Shown: piece after piece, positions 7,327-15,314 of the stretch
How positions within the stretch are numbered: position 1 is the stretch's first letter
How the letters are laid out: every line of letters begins with the position of its first letter
DNA from: Nocardioides conyzicola
Lineage (GTDB): Bacteria > Actinomycetota > Actinomycetes > Propionibacteriales > Nocardioidaceae
Direction of reading: 5' to 3'
Assembly: GCF_039543825.1 (NCBI RefSeq)
Contig: NZ_BAABKM010000002.1
Coordinates: forward strand, 2,388,133 to 2,452,132
DNA length: 64,000 nt
Made by a program: the position numbers and the translations under genes
Notes under the pieces: model-generated
The model's input: only the letters and a program-made list of their open reading frames with translations
Database searches by the model: none
Told to the model about the DNA's origin: nothing

Positions 7327-7938
7327 TCAGTCGATCCCGGCGACGATCACCTGCACGACGTCGGCCACCCGGGCGGCCAGCACCTCCTCGGTGACCGCCT
7401 GGTGGTCGAGCCGTCGGCCGAGCGTGAAGAAGAGCCCGGCGCCGTACACGAGGTCGGTGATCGACACCGGGTCGACCTCGCCGCTCAGCTCGCCCCGGTC
7501 CCGGGCCCGGGCGAAGATCGCCCCGATGATCTCGCGGTGCACCCCGCTGATCTCGCGGGTGAAGCCGCCCAGCGGCTGGCTCGCGCTCGCGCTGTCGACG
7601 ACCATCCGGAACCCCGCCCACCCCTCGGGGTCGGCGAACTCGCGGAAGACGGCGGTCGCCAGGGCGGTGAGGTCCCCCCGCAGCGAGCCGGTGTCGACCT
7701 CGACGACGGTCCGGCTGCGCAGGCGTACGGCGTCGGTGAGCAGCGCGTCCTTGTCCGGCCAGCGCAGGTAGAGCGTGGACTTGCCGAAGCTGGCGCGGCG
7801 AGCGACGCCGTCCATGGTGAAGCCGGCCCAGCCGTGCTCGGTGTACTCCTCGAGCGCCGCGTGCAGGATCTTCTGCTCGGCTCCCGGCGAACGCGGCCGA
7901 CCGCGACCACGTCGCGGCGGCTCATCCCCCGATGTCAT
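7327..7938 (-). CDS. TetR/AcrR-family transcriptional regulator, copy B
   Basis: 203 residues from ATG 7938; an in-frame GTG at 7953 lies inside the candidate operator and is less likely. Same layout as copy A: a basic GRGRPRSPG tail, helix-turn-helix ILHAALEEYTEHGWAGFTMD and VARRASFGKSTLYLRW, and a conserved FREFADPEGWAGFRM segment in the ligand domain that parallels copy A. The two genes are separated by about 80 bases and arose by tandem duplication. No efflux or enzyme gene of the usual target kind lies beside them except gpgS, which starts 100 bases away in the opposite direction. Confidence 0.9.
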   Translation of the reverse strand: MTSGDEPPRRGRGRPRSPGAEQKILHAALEEYTEHGWAGFTMDGVARRASFGKSTLYLRWPDKDALLTDAVRLRSRTVVEVDTGSLRGDLTALATAVFREFADPEGWAGFRMVVDSASASQPLGGFTREISGVHREIIGAIFARARDRGELSGEVDPVSITDLVYGAGLFFTLGRRLDHQAVTEEVLAARVADVVQVIVAGID

Positions 7939-7941
7939 GCC

Positions 7942-7956
7942 TGATTCATACACCCG
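7942..7956 (-). promoter_or_regulatory. Candidate TetR operator, copy 2
   Basis: TGATTCATACACCCG on the plus strand, three bases upstream of the copy-B start. It matches 7251-7265 at 13 of 15 positions; this length of match outside coding sequence, at the same place before two paralogues, suggests a shared operator. Confidence 0.5.
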
Positions 7957-8024
7957 TCACCTGCCGTCGGAGACGAACCGCGCGGTCAAATTTGCCCTCG
8001 GGCAGAGCGGTGGACCTGGTCGTC

Positions 8025-8030
8025 TACTCT
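8025..8030 (+). promoter_or_regulatory. -10 hexamer TACTCT for gpgS
   Basis: TACTCT followed by seven bases and GTG 8038; supports GTG 8038 as a leaderless start. Confidence 0.55.
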
Positions 8031-8037
8031 CGATCGC

Positions 8038-8922
8038 GTGCCCGACGCTGCCGCTCCGCCCGACGCACGGTCGGACGTGGCGGAGTGGTCCCGGCGGCAC
8101 ACGCACCACTGGGACGACTGGACCCTCGACTCGCTCGTCGCGGCCAAGGGGTCGCGGGTCGTCAGCCTCGTCGTCCCCGCCCGCAACGAGGCCGCGACGG
8201 TCGGCGACGTGGTCGCGCAGGTGCGCCTCGCGCTCGTCGAGACCGTCCAGCTGGTCGACGAGATCGTCGTCATCGACTCCGACTCGACCGACGAGACGTA
8301 CGCCGTCGCGACCGATGCCGGCGCGACCGTGCACCGCTCGGTCGAGATCCGGCCCGACCTCGGCACCCGCCCGGGCAAGGGCGAGGCGATGTGGAAGTCG
8401 CTCTTCGTGACGGCCGGGGAGCTGGTCGTCTTCATGGACGCCGACCTGGTCGACTGGGACACCCACTTCGTGCCGGGGCTGCTCGGGCCGCTGCTCACCG
8501 ACCCGTCGGTCGAGCTGGTCAAGGGCTTCTACGAGCGACCCCTCGTCTCGGACGGCGCCGCGGTCCCCTTCGAGGGCGGACGCGTCACCGAGCTGGTCGC
8601 CCGCCCGCTGGTCCGGCTGCTCTTCCCCGAGCTGGCCGGGCTGCACCAGCCGCTGGCGGGGGAGTGGGCCGTGCGCCGGTCGCTCTTCGAGCAGCTGCAC
8701 GTCCCGCACGAGTACGCCGTCGAGCTCGCGGCCCTCATCGACACCGAGCGGGCCCGCGGGCTCGACGCGATCGCGCAGGTCGACCTCGGCGTACGCGCCC
8801 ACCGGCACCAGTCCCTGCGCGACCTCAGCGGCATGGCGACCCAGATCCTCGCCGCCGCCCTGGCGCGGACCGGCGCCGGGCCGGCCGTGGAGGAGCGGCC
8901 GCCGGCGGTGAGCGTCGGATGA
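8038..8922 (+). CDS. gpgS: Glucosyl-3-phosphoglycerate synthase
   Basis: 294 residues, a GT81-type (GT-A fold) glycosyltransferase. Visible motifs: SLVVPARNEAATVG (nucleotide-binding start), VVIDSDSTDET, the family hallmark RPGKGEAMWKSL, and FMDADLVDW supplying the DXD metal site. Later LAGEWAVRR and HEYAVELAALID line the phosphoglycerate and donor sites. The enzyme transfers glucose from a nucleotide donor to 3-phosphoglycerate, the first step of glucosylglycerate and methylglucose-lipopolysaccharide synthesis. Its coupling by ATGA to a folP2-like gene repeats the Rv1208/Rv1207 neighbourhood of mycobacteria, which strengthens the call. Confidence 0.92.
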   Translation: MPDAAAPPDARSDVAEWSRRHTHHWDDWTLDSLVAAKGSRVVSLVVPARNEAATVGDVVAQVRLALVETVQLVDEIVVIDSDSTDETYAVATDAGATVHRSVEIRPDLGTRPGKGEAMWKSLFVTAGELVVFMDADLVDWDTHFVPGLLGPLLTDPSVELVKGFYERPLVSDGAAVPFEGGRVTELVARPLVRLLFPELAGLHQPLAGEWAVRRSLFEQLHVPHEYAVELAALIDTERARGLDAIAQVDLGVRAHRHQSLRDLSGMATQILAAALARTGAGPAVEERPPAVSVG

Positions 8923-9782
8923 CGCTCCGGCTGGGACGCCACAGCTTCGACGACGACGCCACGCTGATGATGGCGATCGTCAACCGCACGCCCGACTCGT
9001 TCTACGACCAGGGCGCGACCTGGGCCGAGGACAGCGCCTTCGACCGGGTCTCGCTGGTCGTCTCGCAGGGCGCCGAGATCGTCGACATCGGCGGCATCAA
9101 GGCGGCCCCCGGGGTGGAGATCACGGCCGCGGAGGAGAGGTCGCGGGTGGTCGAGTTCGTGGCCCGGGTGCGGGAGGCCTTCCCGGACGTCGTGATCTCC
9201 GTCGACACCTGGCGCGCGTCCGTGGCGGAGGCCGTGTGCGCGGCCGGCGCCGACGTCATCAACGACGCGTGGGGCGGCGCCGACCCCGAGCTCGTCGATG
9301 CCGCCGCCGCGGGTGGCGCCGCGATCATCTGCACCCACACCGGCGGGGTCACGCCCCGGACCCGCCCCTATCGCATCGAGTACGACGACGTGGTGGCCGC
9401 CGCGATCGCCGACACGACGGCGTACGCCGCCCGGGCCGTGGCCGCCGGGGTCCCGCGGGAATCGGTGGTGATCGACCCGGCCCACGACTTCGGCAAGAAC
9501 ACCTTCCACTCGCTCGAGCTCACCCGCCGGCTCGGCGAGATGGTCGACACCGGCTACCCGGTGCTGGTGTCGCTGTCCAACAAGGACTTCGTGGGGGAGA
9601 CCCTCGACCTGCCGGTCGGGTCGCGCCTTGTCGGGACGCTCGCCGCCACCGCGGTCTGCGCCCTCGCCGGCGCCCGGATCTACCGCGTGCACGAGGTGGT
9701 CGAGACCCGCCAGGTCGTCGACATGGTCTCCTCGATCGCCGGCCGTCGCCCGCCCCGCCGCGCGATCCGGGGCCTGCAGTGA
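8919..9782 (+). CDS. folP2: FolP2-type dihydropteroate synthase homologue
   Basis: 287 residues with a complete TIM-barrel DHPS layout: MMAIVNRTPDSFYDQG, ISVDTWRASVAEAVCAAGA, INDAWGG, VVIDPAHDFGKNT. Two catalytic loops depart from true synthases. The canonical ESTRPG loop after DIGG is IKAAPG, and the canonical SRK is SNKDF. These residues contact pABA and pyrophosphate in genuine enzymes, so a pterin-condensing activity is doubtful. FolP2 proteins of mycobacteria are likewise regarded as distinct from the functional FolP1. Its fixed pairing with gpgS points to a role near glucosylglycerate metabolism, but the reaction is unknown. Confidence 0.82.
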   Translation: MTLRLGRHSFDDDATLMMAIVNRTPDSFYDQGATWAEDSAFDRVSLVVSQGAEIVDIGGIKAAPGVEITAAEERSRVVEFVARVREAFPDVVISVDTWRASVAEAVCAAGADVINDAWGGADPELVDAAAAGGAAIICTHTGGVTPRTRPYRIEYDDVVAAAIADTTAYAARAVAAGVPRESVVIDPAHDFGKNTFHSLELTRRLGEMVDTGYPVLVSLSNKDFVGETLDLPVGSRLVGTLAATAVCALAGARIYRVHEVVETRQVVDMVSSIAGRRPPRRAIRGLQ

Positions 9783-10258
9783 CGCGCGTCGTGCTGGTGC
9801 CGGGCGTGCTGGCGCTGCTGCCGTCCTACGCGTCGCTGGAGGACCCCGTCGCCGACCTGCGGGCGGCCTGTCTCGCGGCGGTCGGCTGGCTGGGCCGGGA
9901 GGTCACCGTGCTCGGCGACGCCCAGGGCGAGCGGGTCGCCGACCACCTCCTCGGCTCGACCGACCGCGGCCACGACGAGCCGTCGTACCTCGTCGTCGGC
10001 AACGGCTCGGCCCGTCGCTCCGAGAAGGCGCCGGGCTTCCTCGACGAGCGGGCGGCGGCGTACGACGACGCGCTGCGGGCCGCCCTGACGTCGAGTGACG
10101 CGAGCTGGCCCCCGATCGAGCTCGGGAAGGACCTTCTCGCGTCACTCGACGGGATCGCGCGGCTGGCCGACCTGCTCCCCCCGGGCGTGCCGGCGCAGGC
10201 GGACTACGACGACGACCCCTTCGGCGTGCAGTACTGGGTGCTGAGGTGGCAGTGGTGA
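9779..10258 (+). CDS. LigB-like (class III extradiol dioxygenase subunit B-like) protein, non-catalytic
   Basis: 159 residues from GTG 9779, overlapping the folP2 stop as GTGA. It resembles the small actinobacterial LigB-like proteins found near miaA/dapF: LVPGVLALLPSYASLEDPVADLRAAC, then the diagnostic VVGNGSARRSEKAPGFLDERAAAYDDAL. The metal-binding His of real class III dioxygenases near the N-terminus is not present, so catalysis is unlikely. It ends in an aromatic tail FGVQYWVLRWQW. Function unknown; the operon places it with GpgS/FolP2 and a RibD-like reductase. Confidence 0.65.
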   Translation: MTRVVLVPGVLALLPSYASLEDPVADLRAACLAAVGWLGREVTVLGDAQGERVADHLLGSTDRGHDEPSYLVVGNGSARRSEKAPGFLDERAAAYDDALRAALTSSDASWPPIELGKDLLASLDGIARLADLLPPGVPAQADYDDDPFGVQYWVLRWQW

Positions 10259-10848
10259 GGGTGCTGGTCGGCCCGGACACCGACGACCTCGCCGAGCTGT
10301 ACGCCGTCCCGCCGGACCGACGGGGCGAGCCCTGGCTGCGGGTCAACATGGTGTCGTCCCTGGACGGCGCCGCGACCGGCGAGTCCGGCAAGAGCGGGTC
10401 GCTCAACAACGCGGCCGACAAGCTCGTCTTCGACCACCTCCGGTCGGTCGCCGACGTGATCGTCGTCGGTGCCGGGACCGCCCGCATCGAGGGCTACCGG
10501 CCGGCCGGCCGGCCGATGGTCGTGGTCAGCAGAGGGCGCGAGCTCCCCGAGGGACTGCGGGACGCCCCGGCCGACGAGGTGCTGCTCGTGCCGCTCCGCG
10601 ACCCGGCTGCGTTCAAGCGGATGCTGGTCGACCGCGGGTGGACCAGCATCCTCTGCGAGGGCGGCCCGTCCCTGCTCGGGCACCTGCTGACGGCGGGCGT
10701 CGTCGACGAGCTCTGCACGACGACCGTCCCGCTGCTGGTCGGCGGCGAGCACCCGAGGATCGTGCAGAGCCCGCCGGTCGACGTACCGCTGCGGCTGCAC
10801 ACACTGCTCGAGTCCGACGGCACGCTGCTCGCGCGCTGGCTCCTCTGA
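10255..10848 (+). CDS. RibD C-terminal-domain (dihydrofolate-reductase-fold) reductase
   Basis: 197 residues from GTG 10255 (GTGA overlap; an in-frame GTG lies nine bases earlier). The RibD C-terminal fold is clear: WLRVNMVSSLDGAATG, LRSVADVIVVGAGTARIEGY (NADPH-binding loop), ILCEGGPSLLGHLL, and LCTTTVPLLVGGEHPR. In riboflavin synthesis this domain reduces 5-amino-6-ribosylaminouracil phosphate with NADPH, but no deaminase domain or rib genes are here. It is best called a pyrimidine-reductase-family protein of unknown substrate. It is the last gene of the gpgS operon. Confidence 0.82.
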   Translation: MRVLVGPDTDDLAELYAVPPDRRGEPWLRVNMVSSLDGAATGESGKSGSLNNAADKLVFDHLRSVADVIVVGAGTARIEGYRPAGRPMVVVSRGRELPEGLRDAPADEVLLVPLRDPAAFKRMLVDRGWTSILCEGGPSLLGHLLTAGVVDELCTTTVPLLVGGEHPRIVQSPPVDVPLRLHTLLESDGTLLARWLL

Positions 10849-10887
10849 ATACCTCAAATCGGGGATGACCCGCCCTGTCGGCGTTCC

Positions 10888-10893
10888 TACCGT
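10888..10893 (+). promoter_or_regulatory. -10 hexamer TACCGT for the 36-residue gene
   Basis: TACCGT, seven bases, ATG 10901. This spacing, the same as at larger genes in the window, is the main support for the tiny reading frame. Confidence 0.5.
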
Positions 10894-10900
10894 CGGTCCC

Positions 10901-11011
10901 ATGTCGCGTCGTCAGGCCACCGCCGAGCAGCTCGTGTGGAGGGCGCTGGTCGGCCTCCTGCTGGTGGTCGTGCTCTGGATCCTGCTGATGACGTCGATCG
11001 ACGTCCTCTGA
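10901..11011 (+). CDS. 36-residue single-span membrane protein
   Basis: ATG 10901 to TGA 11011. A polar, basic start (SRRQATAEQLVWR) is followed by one membrane span (ALVGLLLVVVLWILLM) and a short tail. It is positioned exactly for leaderless translation behind TACCGT. It lies between the gpgS operon and the convergent acyl-CoA ligase. The family is unknown; its size means chance cannot be excluded. Confidence 0.5.
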   Translation: MSRRQATAEQLVWRALVGLLLVVVLWILLMTSIDVL

Positions 11012-11024
11012 CCGAGCCCGCTCG

Positions 11025-12608
11025 TCAGCCGTCCGCGGCCGCCAGGTCGGCGTGCTCGGCCCGCAGCTCGCGCTTGAGGATCTTGCCGGACGGGTTCTTG
11101 GGGAGGGCATCGACCACGACGACGTACTTGGGCGTCTTGAAGCCGGCCAGCACCGACCGCGTGTGCTCGATGACGGCGTCGGGGGTCAGGGCGGCACCGG
11201 GCTTGGGTACGACGACCGCGGCGACCGCCTCGACCCAGCGCGGGTGGTCGACGCCGAAGACGGCGACCTCGGCGACGCCGTCGAGCAGGTAGATGGCCTC
11301 CTCGACCTCGCGGCTGGCGACGTTCTCCCCGCCGGACTTGATCATGTCCTTCTTGCGGTCCACGACGTAGAGCCGGCCGCCGTCGTCGAGGTAGCCGAGG
11401 TCGCCGGAGTGGAACCAGCCGCCGCGGAAGGCCTCCGCTGTCTTGTCCTTGTCGAGGTAGTAGCCGAGGGTCGCGTGCGGCGATCGGTGGGCGATCTCGC
11501 CGACGGTCCCGGCGGGCACGGGCCGGTCCTGGTCGTCGACGATCCGGGTCTCGACGTTGAGCGCAGCGCGGCCGGCCGACCCGGGATGGGTCAGCTGCTC
11601 GTCGGGTCCGAGGATCGTGGCGAGCGGGGACATCTCGGTCTGGCCGTAGAAGTTCCAGAGGTCGACGTCGGGGAGCCGGCGGCTCATCTCCTCGAGCACG
11701 GCGACCGGCATCGGCGAGGCGCCGTAGTAGCCCTTGCGCAGCGACGACAGGTCGGCGGTGTCGAAGTCGGGGTGGCGCAGCAGCCCGATCCAGATCGTCG
11801 GGGGCGCGAAGAACTTCGTCACCCGGTGCTCCGCGATCGCCCGCAGGATCGCGCCCGGGTCGGGCGCCGGCAGGATGATGCTGGTCGCGCCGAGGTAGAC
11901 GTCGACGCCGAGGAAGCAGTCGAGCTGCGCGCAGTGGTAGAGCGGCAGCGTGTGCAGCTCGACGTCGTCGGCGCTCATCTGCCCGTCGAGCGCGCACGAC
12001 ACGTACTGCCACATCAAGGACCGGCTCGACAGCAGCGCGCCCTTCGGCCGTGACTCGGTGCCCGAGGTGAACATCATCCGCACCGGGTCGTCGTCGCCGA
12101 GCACCACGTCGTACGGCGTGCCCTCGTGGTCGAGCCAGTCCTGGAGGTCGGCCCAGCCCTCGGGGACGTCGCCGCCGCCGAGCCGGACGACCGCACGGGT
12201 CATGACCGTCCCGCTGGTCGCGGCCCCGAGCGCATCCTCGGCCACCGGCAGCAGTCCGTCCTCGACCACGAACGCCGTCGAGCCGCTGCGGTCGAGGATG
12301 AACGCGACCTCGTCGGCGCCGAGCATGAAGTTGATCGGCACCAGGACCACGCCGGCCCGCGCGCAGGCGAAGTTGAGGACCACGAACTGCCAGCTGTTGT
12401 GACACAGCAGCGCGAGCTTGTCGCCGGGAGCGAGACCGTGGGCGTGGATGGCGGCCGCCGTCCGGTCCACGACCGCATCGAGCTCCGCGAAGGTCAGCCG
12501 GACGTCCCCGTCGACGACGGCGAGCTTGTCGGGCACGCGCTGCGCCGTACGACGGGGGAGGTCGCCGAGCGTCTGTCGGCGCGCCTGGTCCACGAGCGGG
12601 GAGGTCAT
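11025..12608 (-). CDS. AMP-forming acyl-CoA synthetase (FadD-like)
   Basis: 527 residues from ATG 12608; the frame is open far upstream but TAGTGT ends seven bases before this ATG. ANL-superfamily motifs appear in order: the P-loop MMFTSGTESRPKGA, LPLYHCAQ, NFYGQTEMSP, GEIAHRSPHATLGYY, FHSGDLGYLDDGGRLYVVDRKKDMIKSGG given here only as the A8 region, and the catalytic Lys in PSGKILKRELR near the end. It activates a carboxylic acid as acyl-AMP and then CoA ester. Substrate chain length cannot be read. It is divergent, 18 bases apart, from an LLM oxidoreductase, suggesting a shared catabolic promoter. Confidence 0.9.
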   Translation of the reverse strand: MTSPLVDQARRQTLGDLPRRTAQRVPDKLAVVDGDVRLTFAELDAVVDRTAAAIHAHGLAPGDKLALLCHNSWQFVVLNFACARAGVVLVPINFMLGADEVAFILDRSGSTAFVVEDGLLPVAEDALGAATSGTVMTRAVVRLGGGDVPEGWADLQDWLDHEGTPYDVVLGDDDPVRMMFTSGTESRPKGALLSSRSLMWQYVSCALDGQMSADDVELHTLPLYHCAQLDCFLGVDVYLGATSIILPAPDPGAILRAIAEHRVTKFFAPPTIWIGLLRHPDFDTADLSSLRKGYYGASPMPVAVLEEMSRRLPDVDLWNFYGQTEMSPLATILGPDEQLTHPGSAGRAALNVETRIVDDQDRPVPAGTVGEIAHRSPHATLGYYLDKDKTAEAFRGGWFHSGDLGYLDDGGRLYVVDRKKDMIKSGGENVASREVEEAIYLLDGVAEVAVFGVDHPRWVEAVAAVVVPKPGAALTPDAVIEHTRSVLAGFKTPKYVVVVDALPKNPSGKILKRELRAEHADLAAADG

Positions 12609-12615
12609 GCCCGTC

Positions 12616-12621
12616 ACACTA
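12616..12621 (-). promoter_or_regulatory. -10 hexamer TAGTGT for the acyl-CoA synthetase
   Basis: TAGTGT on the minus strand, seven bases before ATG 12608. It lies within the 18-base gap to the divergent GTG at 12627, so the two promoters overlap and must interfere. Confidence 0.5.
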
Positions 12622-12626
12622 GGCCG

Positions 12627-13520
12627 GTGGACGTAGGCATGACGTTGCCCGTGATGGAGCCGGACCTGTGGGCGCAGGGCGCCGCGACGCTCGAGGAGTG
12701 GGCGCGTGCGGTCGACGACGGGCCCTGGTCGTCGCTGTGCTGGGGCGAGCGGATGGCGTTCGACAACCCGCACTCGCTCACGCTGCTCGGCGCGGTCGCC
12801 GCCTGGACCTCGCGGGCCCGGCTCACCACGACGGTCGTCGTGCCCCAGCTGCACGACCCGGTGTCGCTGGCCAAGGCGCTCGCCACCGGTGACCAGCTGT
12901 GCCACGGACGGCTCTCGGTCGGGCTCGGCGTGGGCGGGCGCGAGGAGGACTACCGAGCTGCAGGGGTGCCCCTGTCGTCGAGGACGATGGGCGACATGGC
13001 CGACCGGGTCGCGGTCATGAAGCGCGTCTGGGCGGGCGACAAGGTCACGGACTCCGTGCGGCCGGTCGGGCCGCTGCCCGTGCAGCCCGGCGGGCCGGAG
13101 CTGCTGGTCGGCACCCTCGGGCCGCGCACGATCCGGTCGGCGGCGGCGTGGGCCGACGGCCTCGCCGGGATGTCGCTCGACCTCGACCTCGCCGAGATGG
13201 CCCGCGTCTTCACGCTCACCCGCGAGGCCTGGGCGGATGAGGGGCGCCGTACGCCGCGGGTCACGACGTCGTTCTGGTTCGCGCTGGGACCGGCCGACCG
13301 GGCCCGCGAGCAGGTCCGCCGGCACCTGCGGCACTACATGAACTGGATCCCCGAGCAGTACGTCGACGCGCTGGCCGCCACCGCCGGCTTCGCCGGTACG
13401 CCGGCCGAGCTGCGCGACCTGCTGCGCCGCGTCGAGGACCTCGGCTGCGACGAGGTGCAGCTGATCCCGACCGACTCGTCGGTCGGCCAGGTCCACGAGC
13501 TCGCCGAGCTGCTGGTCTGA
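12627..13520 (+). CDS. LLM-class flavin/F420-dependent oxidoreductase
   Basis: 297 residues starting MDVGMTLPVMEPDL, the usual opening of this family. It has the luciferase-like TIM barrel: an early SLCWGERM, LTTTVVVPQLHDPVSLAKALATGDQL, the cofactor strand GRLSVGLGVGGREEDY, and LVGTLGPRTIRSAAAWADGLAG. Many actinobacterial members use F420, but FMN cannot be excluded from sequence. Divergent from an acyl-CoA synthetase, it probably acts on an acid or its CoA ester in lipid or xenobiotic catabolism. Start GTG 12627 chosen from the family N-terminus; ATG 12639 is an alternative. Confidence 0.87.
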   Translation: MDVGMTLPVMEPDLWAQGAATLEEWARAVDDGPWSSLCWGERMAFDNPHSLTLLGAVAAWTSRARLTTTVVVPQLHDPVSLAKALATGDQLCHGRLSVGLGVGGREEDYRAAGVPLSSRTMGDMADRVAVMKRVWAGDKVTDSVRPVGPLPVQPGGPELLVGTLGPRTIRSAAAWADGLAGMSLDLDLAEMARVFTLTREAWADEGRRTPRVTTSFWFALGPADRAREQVRRHLRHYMNWIPEQYVDALAATAGFAGTPAELRDLLRRVEDLGCDEVQLIPTDSSVGQVHELAELLV

Positions 13521-13570
13521 CCGTCCGCCGCGAGCCCGGCGATTCTCCGGCCGACGGCGCCCGGGACCCC

Positions 13571-13576
13571 TACGGT
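13571..13576 (+). promoter_or_regulatory. -10 hexamer TACGGT for the four-span membrane protein gene
   Basis: TACGGT with six bases to GTG 13583, fitting leaderless expression. Confidence 0.45.
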
Positions 13577-13582
13577 GAGCGC

Positions 13583-14212
13583 GTGAAGACCGACTGGCTG
13601 CCGTTCTCGGCGGCTCTGCTGCTCACCGGTGCGCTGGCGCTGGCGCTCGGCACCATCCTGCTGCCGAGCAGCGACAGCACCACCGACACGCTCCACATCG
13701 TCGAGGACCAGGGCGGCGTGTGGCTGTGCGTCGCCGCGATCTACTTCCTCGCGGCCGTGTGCCTGACGCTGGGCCTGCCGTCGATCCTGACGCTCTTCGA
13801 CCAGCGCGGCCGGGTGCTCGCGCTGGTCAGCGCCGTGGTGCTCGAGTTCGGGTTCATCGGCACCGCCGGCTACGCGATGCTGATGGTGTTCTTCCGGGCG
13901 CTGGTCCGGACCAACACCATCGTCGACAAGGGACTCGACGACATCGCCAACGACGCGGGGCTGCGGATCTTCCTCTACGGCTGGATCGCCGGCTTCTTCC
14001 TCGGCGAGCTGCTGCTCGCGATCGCGCTGCTCCGCGCCCGCACCGTCCCCCGGTGGGTGCCGCTGGTGCTCGGCCTGCACGTGGCCACGATCTTCGTCTC
14101 CGGCGTGCTGCCCGCGTGGGCCGGCAAGGCCACGATCATGCTCTTCGTCGCCGGCATCGCCGGGGTCGCGATCCACTCCACCGCGCCGGGCGCGCGGCGC
14201 CGCTACAGCTGA
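13583..14212 (+). CDS. Hypothetical multi-span membrane protein (DUF4386-like)
   Basis: 209 residues with about six hydrophobic spans (near residues 6-27, 48-66, 78-101, 132-152, 158-178 and 185-198). The loop after span 3 (RALVRTNTIVDKGLDDIANDAG) is polar and probably forms the soluble face. Topology resembles DUF4386 integral membrane proteins, but no defining motif was recognised. It stands between two LLM oxidoreductases and converges with the second, overlapping it by 10 bases. No function can be assigned. Confidence 0.75.
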   Translation: MKTDWLPFSAALLLTGALALALGTILLPSSDSTTDTLHIVEDQGGVWLCVAAIYFLAAVCLTLGLPSILTLFDQRGRVLALVSAVVLEFGFIGTAGYAMLMVFFRALVRTNTIVDKGLDDIANDAGLRIFLYGWIAGFFLGELLLAIALLRARTVPRWVPLVLGLHVATIFVSGVLPAWAGKATIMLFVAGIAGVAIHSTAPGARRRYS

Positions 14213-15216
14213 CCCAGCGCCCCGGCCAGCGCCGCCACCTGCTCCGCCGGCGGCTCGTAGCCGGGGAAGTAGCAGCACACCCGCTCGGCGACGTCGCCGA
14301 ACCGGCGCCCGATCTCGGCGGCGCACTCCTCGGGGGTGCCCCGGACGGCCAGGGTCGCGAGCATCTCGTCGGTCACCAGCGCGAACATCGCGCCGAAGTC
14401 GCCCGTCTTCGACAGGCGGTTGAGCTCGGGCTGCACGCCCTCCCAGCCCTCGGCCTCGAGCACGGGGACGTACGCCGGGGTGGAGCCGTAGAACGCGAGC
14501 AGTCCGCGCACCCCCACCGTCGCGGCCTCCATCTCGGCCTCGGTCCGCCCCATCGCCACGATCGCCTGCGGCAGGATCGAGAAGTCGGCGCGGGTCCGGC
14601 CGGAGCGGGACAGGCCCTCGTCCACCGCCGGCAGCGTCCGGTCGCGGAAGTGCCGGTGGCTGTGGAACGGCATCACCAGCAGCCCGTCGGCGACCTCGGC
14701 GGCCGTCCGCGTCATCACCGGCCCGAGCGCGCCGAGCAGCACCGGCGCGACGCCGTACGGGTTGGGCCCGGGGACGAACGTCGGCGGCATCAGCGTGTGC
14801 CGGGTGTGCTCGCCCTCGAAGTGCAGCGGGGTGCCGTCCTGCCAGGAGCCGAGGATCGCCTTGACCGCGAGCACGATCTCGCGCATCCGTGCGGCCGGCG
14901 GCGACCACGTGGCGCCGTACCTCTTCTCGATGTGCGGCTTGATCTGCGACCCGAGACCGAGGCGGAAGCGCCCGCCCGACATCAGCTGCAGGTCGTACGC
15001 CGCGTTGGCGAGGTGCATCGGGCTGCGCGGCATGGCGATCGCGACGTTGGTCATCAGGTCGACGTCGACGCCCGCCGAGGCGGAGGCGGCGAGCGGGAGG
15101 AAGACGTCGTGGGGGCCCTCGAACGTGAAGAGCCCGGCGATGCCGGTCGCGGCCAGCTCCCGCGCCCGGTCGACGGCGTGGTCGGGACGGGCGTCGAGCT
15201 GGATGTCGAGGAGCAC
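14203..15216 (-). CDS. LLM-class F420-dependent oxidoreductase (TIGR03617-like)
   Basis: 337 residues from GTG 15216; the open frame extends upstream, but family members begin LLDIQLDARPDHAVDRARE as here. Luciferase-like barrel features: VDLMTNVAIAMPRSPMHLANAAYDL, GGRFRLGLGSQIKPHIEKRYGA (cofactor loop), PVLLGALGPVMTRTAAEVADGLLV and a C-terminal VRGTPEECAAEIGRRFG. The GSQIKPHIEKRYG phrase is typical of the mycobacterial F420 subgroup. The substrate is unknown. CATGAT six bases before the GTG could be its -10. Confidence 0.88.
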   Translation of the reverse strand: MLLDIQLDARPDHAVDRARELAATGIAGLFTFEGPHDVFLPLAASASAGVDVDLMTNVAIAMPRSPMHLANAAYDLQLMSGGRFRLGLGSQIKPHIEKRYGATWSPPAARMREIVLAVKAILGSWQDGTPLHFEGEHTRHTLMPPTFVPGPNPYGVAPVLLGALGPVMTRTAAEVADGLLVMPFHSHRHFRDRTLPAVDEGLSRSGRTRADFSILPQAIVAMGRTEAEMEAATVGVRGLLAFYGSTPAYVPVLEAEGWEGVQPELNRLSKTGDFGAMFALVTDEMLATLAVRGTPEECAAEIGRRFGDVAERVCCYFPGYEPPAEQVAALAGALGQL

Positions 15217-15314
15217 CCGCCGATCATGTCGTGCGGGAACTCCCGGCGCTCGCGTTTGTGTGAGGTGAGCGTGGGTATCTGGCGTGGGGACCGTCAACGC
15301 TCGGGGGACTACAG

